NCBI GenBank assembly: GCA_020636835.1
Contig: JACJXC010000004.1
Span: 186,001 to 250,000 of the forward strand
Source of the DNA: Bacteroidales bacterium
GTDB taxonomy: Bacteria; Bacteroidota; Bacteroidia; Bacteroidales; Tenuifilaceae
Length of the DNA: 64,000 nucleotides
Direction of reading: 5' to 3'
The position numbers were made by a program, and so were the translations under genes. Each line of letters begins with the position of its first letter. Position 1 is the first letter of the stretch. This document shows, one piece after another, positions 33,979 to 43,093 of the stretch. The notes beneath the pieces were generated by a model. The model was not told the origin of the DNA, did not search any database, and saw only the letters and a list, made by a program, of their open reading frames with translations.

Positions 33979-35130
33979 TTAGTAAACGTGCGATTCTGAA
34001 CTCATCTCATACTCATCTATCTGCTTAACATTGATGCTCTTCCATGCATACCAGATGTAAGCCACAACAAACGGAATTAGCAGCGACACAAAGCTCATCA
34101 CTGTAAGGGTAAACTTGCTCGATGAACTATTAAAAATGGTTAGTGAGTGTTGCAAATTGAATGTTGAAGGGTAATACGCAGTGTTGTTCCATCCGGCAAT
34201 AAGGAACAGCGCCAATACAGCAAGAACCGTTCCTACGCCAGTAAACCATATCCCTTTAGTATAGTTGGATATTAAAGACTTAGCAATACCCCAAAGCACA
34301 AGCAATACGCCTACTAAGAACACAATCAATATAACTGGCATTTGAATTAAGTTGTGCAAGTACTTGTATTTTTCCATAAATACAGTTCCGTCGCTAGGAT
34401 TTACAGCAAAGCCATCGCGCAGCATCAACCAGATTACAAATACTAAGAATAACACAACAAATGGCAACGCGTTATATAGCAGATGTTTCTTTGCACGTTC
34501 GAAAATCGCATTATGGTTAACGTGATTCATAAAGTAAAGAATTGCCAGTGTTCGTGCTAAAAAGAATACTGCTAATCCAAGTGCGAGGTTATGAAGGTTA
34601 AGCGCAGCCTCCAATCCATGCCATGGAGTTTCCCAAGATGAGATAACAGGATTATTTACATCAGTCAGATTCATCTTGTCGACAGAAAACATTGAACCTG
34701 TAAAAAATGTTGCCACGGCTGTTCCAAATAGAATTGTACCAAGCAAACCATTGATGTAAAGGAAAACCTCATAGGTTCTTTGACCCAAAAAGTTATTGGG
34801 TTTACTCCGGAACTCGTACGAAATTGCCTGTACAATAAAGCAGAATAGTATTGCCATCCAAACCCAGTACGCTCCACCAAAACTAGTAGAGTAGAACAAC
34901 GGGAACGATGCAAAGAATGCTCCACCAAAAGTTACAAGGGTGGTGAAAGTGAACTCCCACTTACGTCCAAGTGCATTGATAAGCATTGTACGCTCCAATT
35001 CGGTTTTTCCAAGAGTGTAAATTAACGTTTGTCCACCCTGAACAAAAAGCAGAAAAACCAACAATGCACCAAGCAGCGATATTATAAACCACCAATAGTG
35101 CTGCAAAAAGATATATGTAGTATCAACCAT
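33979..35130 (-). CDS. cydB: Cytochrome bd ubiquinol oxidase subunit II
   Basis: Membrane subunit of the cytochrome bd quinol oxidase, 383 residues with about nine hydrophobic segments, opening with the family motif YIFLQHYWWFIISLLGALL-like (one aromatic-rich helix) and including GQTLIYTLGKTELE. It pairs with CydA to reduce O2 at low oxygen. cydA ends 2 nt upstream, so the two are tightly coupled. The longer CydB lineage of Bacteroidota is typical. Confidence 0.95.
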   Translation of the reverse strand: MVDTTYIFLQHYWWFIISLLGALLVFLLFVQGGQTLIYTLGKTELERTMLINALGRKWEFTFTTLVTFGGAFFASFPLFYSTSFGGAYWVWMAILFCFIVQAISYEFRSKPNNFLGQRTYEVFLYINGLLGTILFGTAVATFFTGSMFSVDKMNLTDVNNPVISSWETPWHGLEAALNLHNLALGLAVFFLARTLAILYFMNHVNHNAIFERAKKHLLYNALPFVVLFLVFVIWLMLRDGFAVNPSDGTVFMEKYKYLHNLIQMPVILIVFLVGVLLVLWGIAKSLISNYTKGIWFTGVGTVLAVLALFLIAGWNNTAYYPSTFNLQHSLTIFNSSSSKFTLTVMSFVSLLIPFVVAYIWYAWKSINVKQIDEYEMSSESHVY

Positions 35131-35132
35131 AA

Positions 35133-36695
35133 CTATTTATCTCCCTCTTTAGATCCAATTTTAATTTGCTTGAACATTATGCGCAACTCTGCAATTAGCA
35201 AAGCGGTGAAGATTGTAAAGAAAAGGAAGAAAGTAATTTGTACTGCGCTAGAATCGATTCTGGAAACAGCCGCTACAGTTGGCAAAATATCCTGTATTAC
35301 CCAAGGCTGACGACCAACCTCGGCAACAATCCAACCAGTTTGACTGGCTATGTATGCAAGCGGAATCATCAGTATTGATAAGCGCAAAATCCACTTGTTG
35401 ATTTTAAACTGACGGAAGTAAACCAAGTAAAGTATCAGCATAAAGAAACCGATAAACAGAAACCCTAATGCCACCATAATATGGAAACTATAGAAGGTTA
35501 ATGGAACGTTTGGAATTATGCTCTTAGGATTATTGAGATAACCGTAGCCAAAATACTCAAAGTTATCGTTTAGCAACGCCCTGTTGTATGCAACTGCAAC
35601 AGTATCATTGGCATCTTTTGCGGCAGTGTAATCGGCAAGAGCCTTAATGGCTATTTTACCCCGCTCAATTTTCTGCTCAGCAGAAAGGGCAACCTTTTCA
35701 ACACCATTTTTATCAACATAAGTGTAGCCACCCTCCACCAAATCTTTAACTCCAGGTACAAAAGCATCGCCACTGCGATAACCTAGAAACGATAACATTT
35801 TGGGAATTTGAATACGGAAAATGTATGGATCCATATCATCATCGAACTGTTTTCCTGGAGTTAAAGCACCAACAACGATTAACGGAGCGCCCTCCTGACC
35901 TTCATATAAACCTTCCATAGCAGCCAACTTCATGGGTTGTTTTTGAGCAACCTGATACGCAGAACCATCGCCAGTTAAGGCAAGAAATATTGATGTTACC
36001 AATCCAAAAACTGCCGCTACAATTATGCTTCGCTTTGCAAGTAGAATATTGCGACCCTTTAGCATGTACCATGCGCTAACACCAATCACAAATATTGCAG
36101 CGAGCACATATCCCGAAGTTATTGTATGCAAAAATTTGTTGATTGCAACTGGAGAGAAAAGCACCTCCCAAAAATTGTGCATCTCATTACGAGCCGTATC
36201 GGGGTTGAAGTACATACCAGCGGGATACTGCATCCAACCATTGGCCACAAGAATCCAAAGAGCAGAAAGATTTGCGCCAACCGCAACCAGCCAGGTTGAA
36301 ACCAAATGGAACTTCTTACTAACCTTATTCCAGCCAAAGAACATCACCGCAATAAAGGTTGACTCCATAAAGAACGCCATAATACCCTCAATGGCCAATG
36401 GAGCTCCAAAAATATCGCCCACAAACCACGAGTAGTTGCTCCAGTTTGTACCAAACTCAAATTCCAGAATGATACCTGTTGCAACACCAATGGCAAAGTT
36501 AATTCCAAAGAGGGTCATCCAAAATTTTGTGATGCGCTTCCACTCCTCGTCGCCCGTTTTAACGTAAAGCGTTTCCATGAACGCAATAATAAAAGCTAGT
36601 CCTAGGGTTAACGGAACAAAAACCCAATGATACATTGCCGTGAGAGCAAATTGCGCCCGCGACCAGTTGACCAGCGAAAGGTCGAAGTGTTCCAT
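35133..36695 (-). CDS. cydA: Cytochrome bd ubiquinol oxidase subunit I
   Basis: Haem-bearing subunit of the high-affinity terminal oxidase (520 residues, about nine helices). The N-terminal FALTAMYHWVFVPLTLGLA supplies a haem-ligand His. The quinol-binding Q-loop lies at about 240-330, and EVGRQPW near 440 matches the conserved GRQPW motif. It indicates microaerobic respiration or oxygen scavenging. Operon order is DUF4492, cydA, cydB, cydX-like. Confidence 0.96.
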   Translation of the reverse strand: MEHFDLSLVNWSRAQFALTAMYHWVFVPLTLGLAFIIAFMETLYVKTGDEEWKRITKFWMTLFGINFAIGVATGIILEFEFGTNWSNYSWFVGDIFGAPLAIEGIMAFFMESTFIAVMFFGWNKVSKKFHLVSTWLVAVGANLSALWILVANGWMQYPAGMYFNPDTARNEMHNFWEVLFSPVAINKFLHTITSGYVLAAIFVIGVSAWYMLKGRNILLAKRSIIVAAVFGLVTSIFLALTGDGSAYQVAQKQPMKLAAMEGLYEGQEGAPLIVVGALTPGKQFDDDMDPYIFRIQIPKMLSFLGYRSGDAFVPGVKDLVEGGYTYVDKNGVEKVALSAEQKIERGKIAIKALADYTAAKDANDTVAVAYNRALLNDNFEYFGYGYLNNPKSIIPNVPLTFYSFHIMVALGFLFIGFFMLILYLVYFRQFKINKWILRLSILMIPLAYIASQTGWIVAEVGRQPWVIQDILPTVAAVSRIDSSAVQITFFLFFTIFTALLIAELRIMFKQIKIGSKEGDK

Positions 36696-36698
36696 AGT

Positions 36699-36917
36699 TT
36701 ATTTTTTAGGGTTATTGGTTAACTGTTCAATAACGTAGTTGCTACGTTCATCGTCGGTTTTAAAATTTCGTTTCAGGATATTCGGAAAGAAAAATATCTT
36801 AAGCACGGCAAACATCACAAAGAGTTTAATTAAGATGATAATCCACAGCGTTTTGCCGATGGTCATACTTTTAAAACCCTCGTAGTAGAAACGGAATATT
36901 CTTTTTATTACGATCAT
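36699..36917 (-). CDS. DUF4492 small membrane protein upstream of cydA
   Basis: A 72-residue protein with one membrane helix (about 22-45: IGKTLWIIILIKLFVMFAV) between a basic N-terminus (IKRIFRFYYEGFKSM) and a polar tail. It matches DUF4492, found next to cydA in Bacteroidota and Campylobacterota. The stop is 3 nt before cydA, so a role in assembly or stability of the bd oxidase is likely but not proven. Confidence 0.88.
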   Translation of the reverse strand: MIVIKRIFRFYYEGFKSMTIGKTLWIIILIKLFVMFAVLKIFFFPNILKRNFKTDDERSNYVIEQLTNNPKK

Positions 36918-36986
36918 AATCGGGTACTACGTTTTACTTTCAACCAACAATCAAGCAGAAAATAGAAGGGAAAATACGATTCCATC

Positions 36987-38201
36987 CTACAATCGTTTTT
37001 TACGCCCACAAGCGTCAACCCTGTATTCAACGCCACAATCAATCAACAATCCTTGTGTATCGGAACTATACTTATCCGATCCGTGCTTAACATCAATACA
37101 AATAACCTTACCCGAAAAATAGGAACAAACACTATCGACTATGGTATGACCAATCACGAACCTATCGGCTTGGTAAAAATCCAGAAGTCTCCTCAAATCG
37201 GACTCGGTTATCTTTTCATAATAATTGGAATGTTTTACCAACCCACGATACCAGAAGGGTCCACTTCGTCCAATTAAAAAATTGGCAATAGAATCGCCCT
37301 CGGGTTTATTATATAAATCTTTATCGCAATTAGCTCTCGCTATTGCATTTATATCATCAAGGCATAATTCGGATTTCAATATATCGGGACTGAGCCCCGC
37401 GTGAACAAAAATATACGAACCCAACTTGATTATAGAATTTTTGGTACGCAACCATCTCCCAAGCTCTGAACTCGAGGAATACAGCCCTTTACAACTTGAA
37501 GTAATGGAACCCTCAGGATTAATTACCTGAGCTAACCTAATGTACTTATCTTTTGCATACTTAAACCGACCCTGCAAATTCAGTAGTTCATGATTTCCCA
37601 ACACGTAATGAACTCTCCCGTGTTGTAATTCAGCCTCACCTTCTAATTTATATATAAGCCAAAGTGTCTGAACCACATCGTTACCTCTATCCATAAAATC
37701 GCCGTTCAACACAAGGTGCCCATCTCTAAATATCCAATTCAAACTAGAGTCTATCACCTCATTAGCAATCAAGAAACTCGATAGCGCGTTGAAATTCCCT
37801 TCAATGTCAGATATGGCAATTACTTTTGATGGCAATGCATACTCCGCGGGTTGAATGCTAAAATTGGCTTTATGGGTGATATAAAAACTATCCCTATCCT
37901 CATTATGAACTAATACCAACGAGGAATCTAATCCATTTATGCCCGTTTTAATAATCGCGTTGCTCGCCGATACGCGGAAATTCGTATCGCCAATCACATA
38001 GGGACCGTCAATCCCATCCAAGGAATACCGAATGGGCTCAACAACTTGGAATCGCTTATTAACCTCATCGTACCCCAATAGTATGGTGTTGTTGCTACTA
38101 AACTGTCCATTAGCGAAACGAACCAGAAGCACCAAAACCAATGATATAACTAGGGAGAAAATCAAGGCTATTGATAATATCTTCAAAAATCGCAGCATCA
38201 T
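36987..38201 (-). CDS. Membrane-anchored calcineurin-like metallophosphoesterase
   Basis: A 404-residue protein with one N-terminal hydrophobic anchor, then a beta-rich region and a metallophosphoesterase domain. Metal-site motifs are visible: AISDIEGNF (in place of the usual GDxHG), LNGDFMDRGNDV, VLGNHELLNL, FVHAGLSPD and RFVIGHTIV. It is closest to the PPP-type/ApaH-like group. I start at the ATG at 38201. A TTG at 38249 lies beyond the -7 box. Codon use is more AT-rich than in flanking genes. Substrate unknown. Confidence 0.87.
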   Translation of the reverse strand: MMLRFLKILSIALIFSLVISLVLVLLVRFANGQFSSNNTILLGYDEVNKRFQVVEPIRYSLDGIDGPYVIGDTNFRVSASNAIIKTGINGLDSSLVLVHNEDRDSFYITHKANFSIQPAEYALPSKVIAISDIEGNFNALSSFLIANEVIDSSLNWIFRDGHLVLNGDFMDRGNDVVQTLWLIYKLEGEAELQHGRVHYVLGNHELLNLQGRFKYAKDKYIRLAQVINPEGSITSSCKGLYSSSSELGRWLRTKNSIIKLGSYIFVHAGLSPDILKSELCLDDINAIARANCDKDLYNKPEGDSIANFLIGRSGPFWYRGLVKHSNYYEKITESDLRRLLDFYQADRFVIGHTIVDSVCSYFSGKVICIDVKHGSDKYSSDTQGLLIDCGVEYRVDACGRKKRL

Positions 38202-38223
38202 TTTTTTATATTTTTTCCGAAAA

Positions 38224-38231
38224 CAAATATA
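38224..38231 (-). promoter_or_regulatory. -7 promoter box for the metallophosphoesterase
   Basis: Minus strand TATATTTG, a full TAnnTTTG match 22 nt before the preferred ATG. No TTTG at proper spacing. Confidence 0.45.
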
Positions 38232-38344
38232 AACGTTTACGAATACCAACTAATAGTAATGATAAAAAACAGTTCAAATTCAAAACGATCGAAAAAAACA
38301 TGAATACACAATAAGCATCTTATCGCAAACAACAAACTAAGTTC

Positions 38345-38375
38345 CTTGACTTTTCCCAAATTTGATGTAGATTTG
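38345..38375 (+). promoter_or_regulatory. Promoter for the HAD-like gene
   Basis: CTTG (38345-38348), 19 nt, TAGATTTG (38368-38375). It is 22 nt before the start. Confidence 0.6.
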
Positions 38376-38397
38376 AAACTCATTTACTTAAATAACG

Positions 38398-38823
38398 ATG
38401 CTTAGGATTGCTGTTGATTTTGACGGAACAATTGTAGAAAATGCCTACCCCGCCATTGGCAAACCAATGCTATTTGCCTTTGAAACGCTCCGCGAATTAC
38501 AAAACCGAGGGTTTATACTAGTTCTTTGGACTGTTCGTAAGGACAAACTGCTGGACGATGCCGTGGAGTACTGCAATCGCAATGGGGTGGAGTTTTACGC
38601 GGTTAATCGCAATCACCCGGAAGAAGTTTTAGATGATGAAACACCCCGAAAACTTTTAGTGGATATTTTTATTGATGATAGGAATATTGGGGGTTTTATA
38701 GGCTGGGATAAAGTATGGGAACTGCTTTGTCCCGAACAGCCCTATAACATCACCGAGAAGCAAAGACTAAAGCAGTACAAACGCAAAAACCTTTTCGCAC
38801 GACTATTCTCAAGAAAAAAATAA
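38398..38823 (+). CDS. HAD-like phosphohydrolase
   Basis: A 141-residue single-domain HAD fold protein. Motif I is AVDFDGTIVE (nucleophile Asp and acid/base Asp), motif II LVLWTVR, and motif IV DIFIDDRNIGG. There is no large cap, so the substrate is probably a phosphoprotein or a bulky phosphate ester. A basic tail (KRKNLFARLFSRKK) ends the protein. The next gene starts 22 nt downstream, so the two may form an operon. Confidence 0.85.
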   Translation: MLRIAVDFDGTIVENAYPAIGKPMLFAFETLRELQNRGFILVLWTVRKDKLLDDAVEYCNRNGVEFYAVNRNHPEEVLDDETPRKLLVDIFIDDRNIGGFIGWDKVWELLCPEQPYNITEKQRLKQYKRKNLFARLFSRKK

Positions 38824-38845
38824 ACACCTAAACACCAAATTAACA

Positions 38846-39931
38846 ATGGAATATAAACTCAACACTTTATACGCATTAATACTACTGGCACTTTTTGGTT
38901 GCACCAATGGGCGAAACGATCAATCTCCAATCGCCAATGGGAGTCAACCCGAAAAACAGATACACCTAATCCGGTTCGACTCGCCAACCAACGGCACCAC
39001 CCTTACCGTTGGCGAACAGGTAAAACTAGCCATTAAATTGGTTGACACCAACATTAAGCCCGATTCAATAATTCTATACATCAACAACGAGCGGGTTGAC
39101 ATGCTCACCGAGCTCACCTATCAGATTCTCACTCAGAGCTACAGCCTTGGCACGCTCAGCATAAAGGCAACCGCATGGAAAAGCGGTCAACGCCAAACCG
39201 CATCGGTTTCTGTTATGCTTAAATCGAAAATAGTTCCCCAAAAGCAGACCTACAGGGTTGTTAAAACCTTCAACCACGATCCTCAGGCGTACACGCAGGG
39301 ACTGTTCATCCACAACGGATTCATTTACGAGGGAACCGGACAGCAAGGTGCATCAACCCTACGCAAGGTTGAGCTGGAAACAGGCAAAGTATTACAGAGT
39401 AACAATCTTAGCCAAGAGTATTTTGGCGAAGGCATCGCATTGCTAGATGGTAAAATCTACCAATTAACATGGACCAGCGGCATTGGGTTTATTTACGACG
39501 TGGAATCGTTTAAGCAGCTCGGCACATTCAACTACACCACGCAGGGCTGGGGGTTAACAACCAACGGATCGGAACTCATCATGAGCGATGGCTCCAACAT
39601 CATCCACTTTATGAATCCTAACGGATTTGCGGAGACTCGACGCATTGAGGTTTTCGACAATTACGGGCCAATACGCAACCTCAACGAGTTGGAATATATC
39701 GATGGAAAAATTTGGGCCAACGTTTACACCACCAACCGGGTTGTGGTAATAGACCCCAAATCGGGCGCAGTTATTTCGGACATCGACCTCTCCAAAATCC
39801 TGAAAGATTCCGACAGAACTGGCAACGAGGATGTACTAAATGGAATAGCCTACGACTCAGCCAGCAAACGAATCTTTGTTACTGGGAAAAACTGGGCTAA
39901 ACTGTATGAGGTTAAGATTATTAACAAGTAA
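38846..39931 (+). CDS. Glutaminyl-peptide cyclotransferase, lipoprotein
   Basis: A beta-propeller-type glutamine cyclotransferase that converts N-terminal Gln of exported proteins to pyroglutamate. A signal segment ends LLALFGC, with a lipidation Cys at about residue 19. An Ig-like domain (about 35-125) comes before the catalytic propeller. Family marks are YTQGLFIHNGFIYEGTGQ, YFGEGIALLDGKIYQLTW and LNELEYIDGKIWANVY. Many Bacteroidota periplasmic proteins expose N-terminal Gln after signal cleavage, which fits this role. Confidence 0.92.
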   Translation: MEYKLNTLYALILLALFGCTNGRNDQSPIANGSQPEKQIHLIRFDSPTNGTTLTVGEQVKLAIKLVDTNIKPDSIILYINNERVDMLTELTYQILTQSYSLGTLSIKATAWKSGQRQTASVSVMLKSKIVPQKQTYRVVKTFNHDPQAYTQGLFIHNGFIYEGTGQQGASTLRKVELETGKVLQSNNLSQEYFGEGIALLDGKIYQLTWTSGIGFIYDVESFKQLGTFNYTTQGWGLTTNGSELIMSDGSNIIHFMNPNGFAETRRIEVFDNYGPIRNLNELEYIDGKIWANVYTTNRVVVIDPKSGAVISDIDLSKILKDSDRTGNEDVLNGIAYDSASKRIFVTGKNWAKLYEVKIINK

Positions 39932-39949
39932 TCAGGACTATCTCAAAAC

Positions 39950-39983
39950 AACCCTGCCAGAGTTCGCGAACTCTGGCAGGGTT
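39950..39983. repeat. Perfect 34-bp palindrome between convergent genes
   Basis: AACCCTGCCAGAGTTCG followed by its exact complement, with no loop. The arm AACTCTGNCAGGGTT is the same as in the palindrome at 14609, but turned inside out. It sits between the convergent cyclotransferase and C69 gene ends and probably doubles as a bidirectional terminator. Confidence 0.8.
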
Positions 39984-39997
39984 TACAATATTATAAA

Positions 39998-41611
39998 CTA
40001 GAATCCCATTCCAAACTTGTTCCAGTAGAATGTTTCCAACTCCTTCCAACGCAAAATAGTTGCGCCTGTAAAGTCCTTAGTGTAATGGGTTAATAGCATC
40101 CTGGCTTCATCAACCTTGCCTACTTTAATCAATGCATCTACCTGTTGCTCCAGCATCTTGGATTCCATCTCAAATTTTCGTTCGAAGTATTTCACCTCGC
40201 CAATCATTTCGGCCTTGGTATCTTGCCAAGCCAAAGTGGCTAGTTTATTGGCTTTGCGATACTGCCATAGCAAAGCATCGTCTCGGTAACGCTTCTGGCC
40301 ACAATAGTTAAAATAATCGGGCAACTCGGTAACTCCTGAGAAGATTGGAATACGTGGGCTTTGACCAGGATTATCGACCGAGAACCAAGCAACACCGCCA
40401 ATCTCATCGGGTAACCAATCCCTAAGCTGAATAATATGCGAGTACGAACACCACGAAACGGCCACAGTACGGTAAAAATCGACAGTCCCCTCCTTAATGT
40501 AGTTCAACATATTGCGTTCGTGCCCGGTTAACCAGGGATGTGCAATTGGCGAAAGCACAGTATCCTGACGGATAACCTCGCGCTTATCGTTATACTTTTT
40601 ACGAACATACTTCATATTCTGAGTCATATCGTACTTAGTACCCTCATAAGTTTCGCGGTAAAGGGCCAATACGTCGTAAACCGATACCTTTTTATCTGGT
40701 TTTACCGAAAAGGGCAACTCCTCCATCTCCATACTTAAGTTTTGCGAAGGAGCCAATGTGTTTAATATAAAGAATTCGCGAATCATGTAAGGCTTCTTCA
40801 TATTACCGTATGCTTTCCAAAACTTAAACGGCTCCTTTCCATCCCATAGGTTCAGTTTTTTTGCAACATCAAATACGTTTTCCGAAGCCATAAAATGCTC
40901 CTTATCCTTTAGGTTGATTGAGGAGATTCTAGAGATATTAGCCGAGACCCCAACATGGTCGTCGGGGATGCGTTGAGCAGCCCAAACGCCTCCAATTCTA
41001 TCGGAGCCTTCGCCAAAAATCTCCATCTGCCAAACTTCTTTCTTATCGGCAATGGTAATGCACTCACCCCAATCGCCATAGCCATAATCTTTGATCAATT
41101 TACCGATCAATGCAATCGCATCGCGAGCCGTGGAGCAACGCTCAAGGGCAATTCGCTGCAACTCCTCAATCAGAAATAGGCCATTATCGTTAACCAGAAC
41201 TTTTGCCCCTGTAATGGTTGTTTCGCCCATTGCCAATTGCTTCTCGTTAAGGCAGGGGTATCCGGTATTCAGAAATGTGTAGGTCTCCTTTGCCTGGGGT
41301 ATTTCCCCCACCCTCGTAACATTCTGCATATCCCATTTCGACTCGGTTTTCAACAACCCCTTATAGATAGAGGTAATGGTATCGTTCTTAAACTTCTGCC
41401 CCTTTTCAACAGTAACCCAGGTACGATACTTCCCATCGCAGGTATGACTTGTAATTACAGAGCCATCGGCTGATGCTTTTTTCCCAACAAGAATACTGGT
41501 ACAGGTTTCGCCAAAGTAAGGATCGTTCACCTGATCGAAAACGCTTTGAGCAAAGGAAACGGGTCCCAATAGCAAAGCAGCAAAGAGCAATAGTACGGAT
41601 AGTTTATTCAT
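39998..41611 (-). CDS. C69 family dipeptidase, exported
   Basis: An Ntn-hydrolase dipeptidase (PepD-like) of 537 residues with a signal peptide (1-21, ending SFAQ). The N-terminal nucleophile motif is GETCTSILVGKKASADGSV, with Cys37 the likely catalytic residue, which would be exposed after removal of a short propeptide. Other family blocks include GDWGECITIADKKEVWQMEIFGEGSD and VGVSANI. It probably works in the periplasm on dipeptides. The ATG at 41611 puts the signal peptide at the N-terminus. A longer frame to 41653 does not. Confidence 0.9.
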   Translation of the reverse strand: MNKLSVLLLFAALLLGPVSFAQSVFDQVNDPYFGETCTSILVGKKASADGSVITSHTCDGKYRTWVTVEKGQKFKNDTITSIYKGLLKTESKWDMQNVTRVGEIPQAKETYTFLNTGYPCLNEKQLAMGETTITGAKVLVNDNGLFLIEELQRIALERCSTARDAIALIGKLIKDYGYGDWGECITIADKKEVWQMEIFGEGSDRIGGVWAAQRIPDDHVGVSANISRISSINLKDKEHFMASENVFDVAKKLNLWDGKEPFKFWKAYGNMKKPYMIREFFILNTLAPSQNLSMEMEELPFSVKPDKKVSVYDVLALYRETYEGTKYDMTQNMKYVRKKYNDKREVIRQDTVLSPIAHPWLTGHERNMLNYIKEGTVDFYRTVAVSWCSYSHIIQLRDWLPDEIGGVAWFSVDNPGQSPRIPIFSGVTELPDYFNYCGQKRYRDDALLWQYRKANKLATLAWQDTKAEMIGEVKYFERKFEMESKMLEQQVDALIKVGKVDEARMLLTHYTKDFTGATILRWKELETFYWNKFGMGF

Positions 41612-41848
41612 AAATATGGTTTTTGGTTTTGTATTCGATTTAGACAACCCCAAAACTAATTAGATTAATGGAAACATCAGGACTCTCAGATAAAAACACA
41701 CAAATCGGGAAATGGCACACAAGTATAAGTAACGCAGAATCACTCTTCGCGACCTGATAATCAGCTAAAAAAGTATTTGCAAAAAAAGCGATCGGACAAA
41801 AAAGCCCGATCGCCAACATAAAATATTCTTCAAAAAAACGTATCAGGA

Positions 41849-43093
41849 TTAATAGAACTTGCGCTTCTGGAACCAAATATCGGCAAAGTTAACAGTTAGG
41901 TTAAACTGAATATACTCCTCCTTAAACATTCCGGTAGTTAAACGCCCCCTCTGCCCAATATCCACAGATAAACCAACCACTGTCATCTTATTCTTAATAG
42001 GGATAAGAACACCCGCAGTAACGCCAAACATATCGAAATTATTATCCTTTACCTTTAGGTACGATCTATCGAAGTGAAATCCGAATTGGTACGACATGAG
42101 TTCAAATATATTCTTCCCCAGAAAAGGGCGAGGACAATACTGTGCTCCAATGGCAAAGTGATGCGTGTTGGTAAGAAGCGCTAGTTTATTCTCATCCTTC
42201 ACACTCTCCCAGTACTGCAACTTATAATCGGATGCAAACGACCACTTCGTAGAGCTAACGGATAGTCCGCCCCCAATGTATGGAGGTATCCAGAAATCGT
42301 ACTTCCCCTCATACTTATCCTCATTATCGTACAAACTGGACTGATGCGTGGAATACTCCAGAAATTTTAGTTTTGTTGACAAACCGCCCACCAAACCGAG
42401 GGTATAGCGCCAAGTGGAATTGAGCGAATCGGTGTACTGCGCACCAAAATCAAAACTATACGCCGAACTTGGCTTAAACTTCCGACGGGTTAACAAATCG
42501 CTGGTAATAAGCAATTCGTGCATGTACACCTCTTTTTTCTCAAAATACCCTATAATAAGGTTAGTGTTAACACCAACCGATAACTTCTTGGTTAGCCTAA
42601 AAGAGTTCCCCAGATAGAGTTTACTCAAACCACCGCTTCCGGTAGCCTCGATGGTAAACTTCCCTTGAGCGCCCTCAATATCCTTTTCGGTTATAGTTTT
42701 ATACCCCACATTAGTATAGGGAACAACGCCCGCACTAAGGCTCCAAATTGGAAAAAGCCTAAAACCAATGGCGATCTTCTTAAGATTTCCGTTAATAGTT
42801 CGATACGAAGCATTGGACGACTCAAACCTCGACATCTTGCCGCTAAAAGACACATCGAACAGAAAGTTCAAACTATCGATAGAACTGTACGAAGCGGGGT
42901 TCGAAACGTTGAGAAACCCTTTAGTATTAACGCCAATTCCAACACCACCAGCCCCAGCCATTCGGCTAAAATCGGATGTTTCGAACTCGCCAATGCCATA
43001 AAACGAGTATGGAGAGTACGTTGAGTTTTGCCCAAAACAGGAAATACTTGCTATAACAGATATAATGGAAACGCCTAGTTTGAACTTATTCAT
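41849..43093 (-). CDS. Outer-membrane beta-barrel protein
   Basis: A 414-residue exported protein with a signal peptide (about 1-22, ending CFGQ). It is rich in alternating hydrophobic strands with Gly, Ser and aromatic residues, and ends in Tyr, fitting an outer-membrane barrel of the type annotated as hypothetical in Bacteroidota (opening YSPYSFYGIGEFE, then RMAGAGGVGIG). The ATG at 43093 overlaps the preceding DUF4270 stop by 8 bp, showing translational coupling. The function is unknown, possibly assembly with its lipoprotein partner. Confidence 0.8.
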   Translation of the reverse strand: MNKFKLGVSIISVIASISCFGQNSTYSPYSFYGIGEFETSDFSRMAGAGGVGIGVNTKGFLNVSNPASYSSIDSLNFLFDVSFSGKMSRFESSNASYRTINGNLKKIAIGFRLFPIWSLSAGVVPYTNVGYKTITEKDIEGAQGKFTIEATGSGGLSKLYLGNSFRLTKKLSVGVNTNLIIGYFEKKEVYMHELLITSDLLTRRKFKPSSAYSFDFGAQYTDSLNSTWRYTLGLVGGLSTKLKFLEYSTHQSSLYDNEDKYEGKYDFWIPPYIGGGLSVSSTKWSFASDYKLQYWESVKDENKLALLTNTHHFAIGAQYCPRPFLGKNIFELMSYQFGFHFDRSYLKVKDNNFDMFGVTAGVLIPIKNKMTVVGLSVDIGQRGRLTTGMFKEEYIQFNLTVNFADIWFQKRKFY

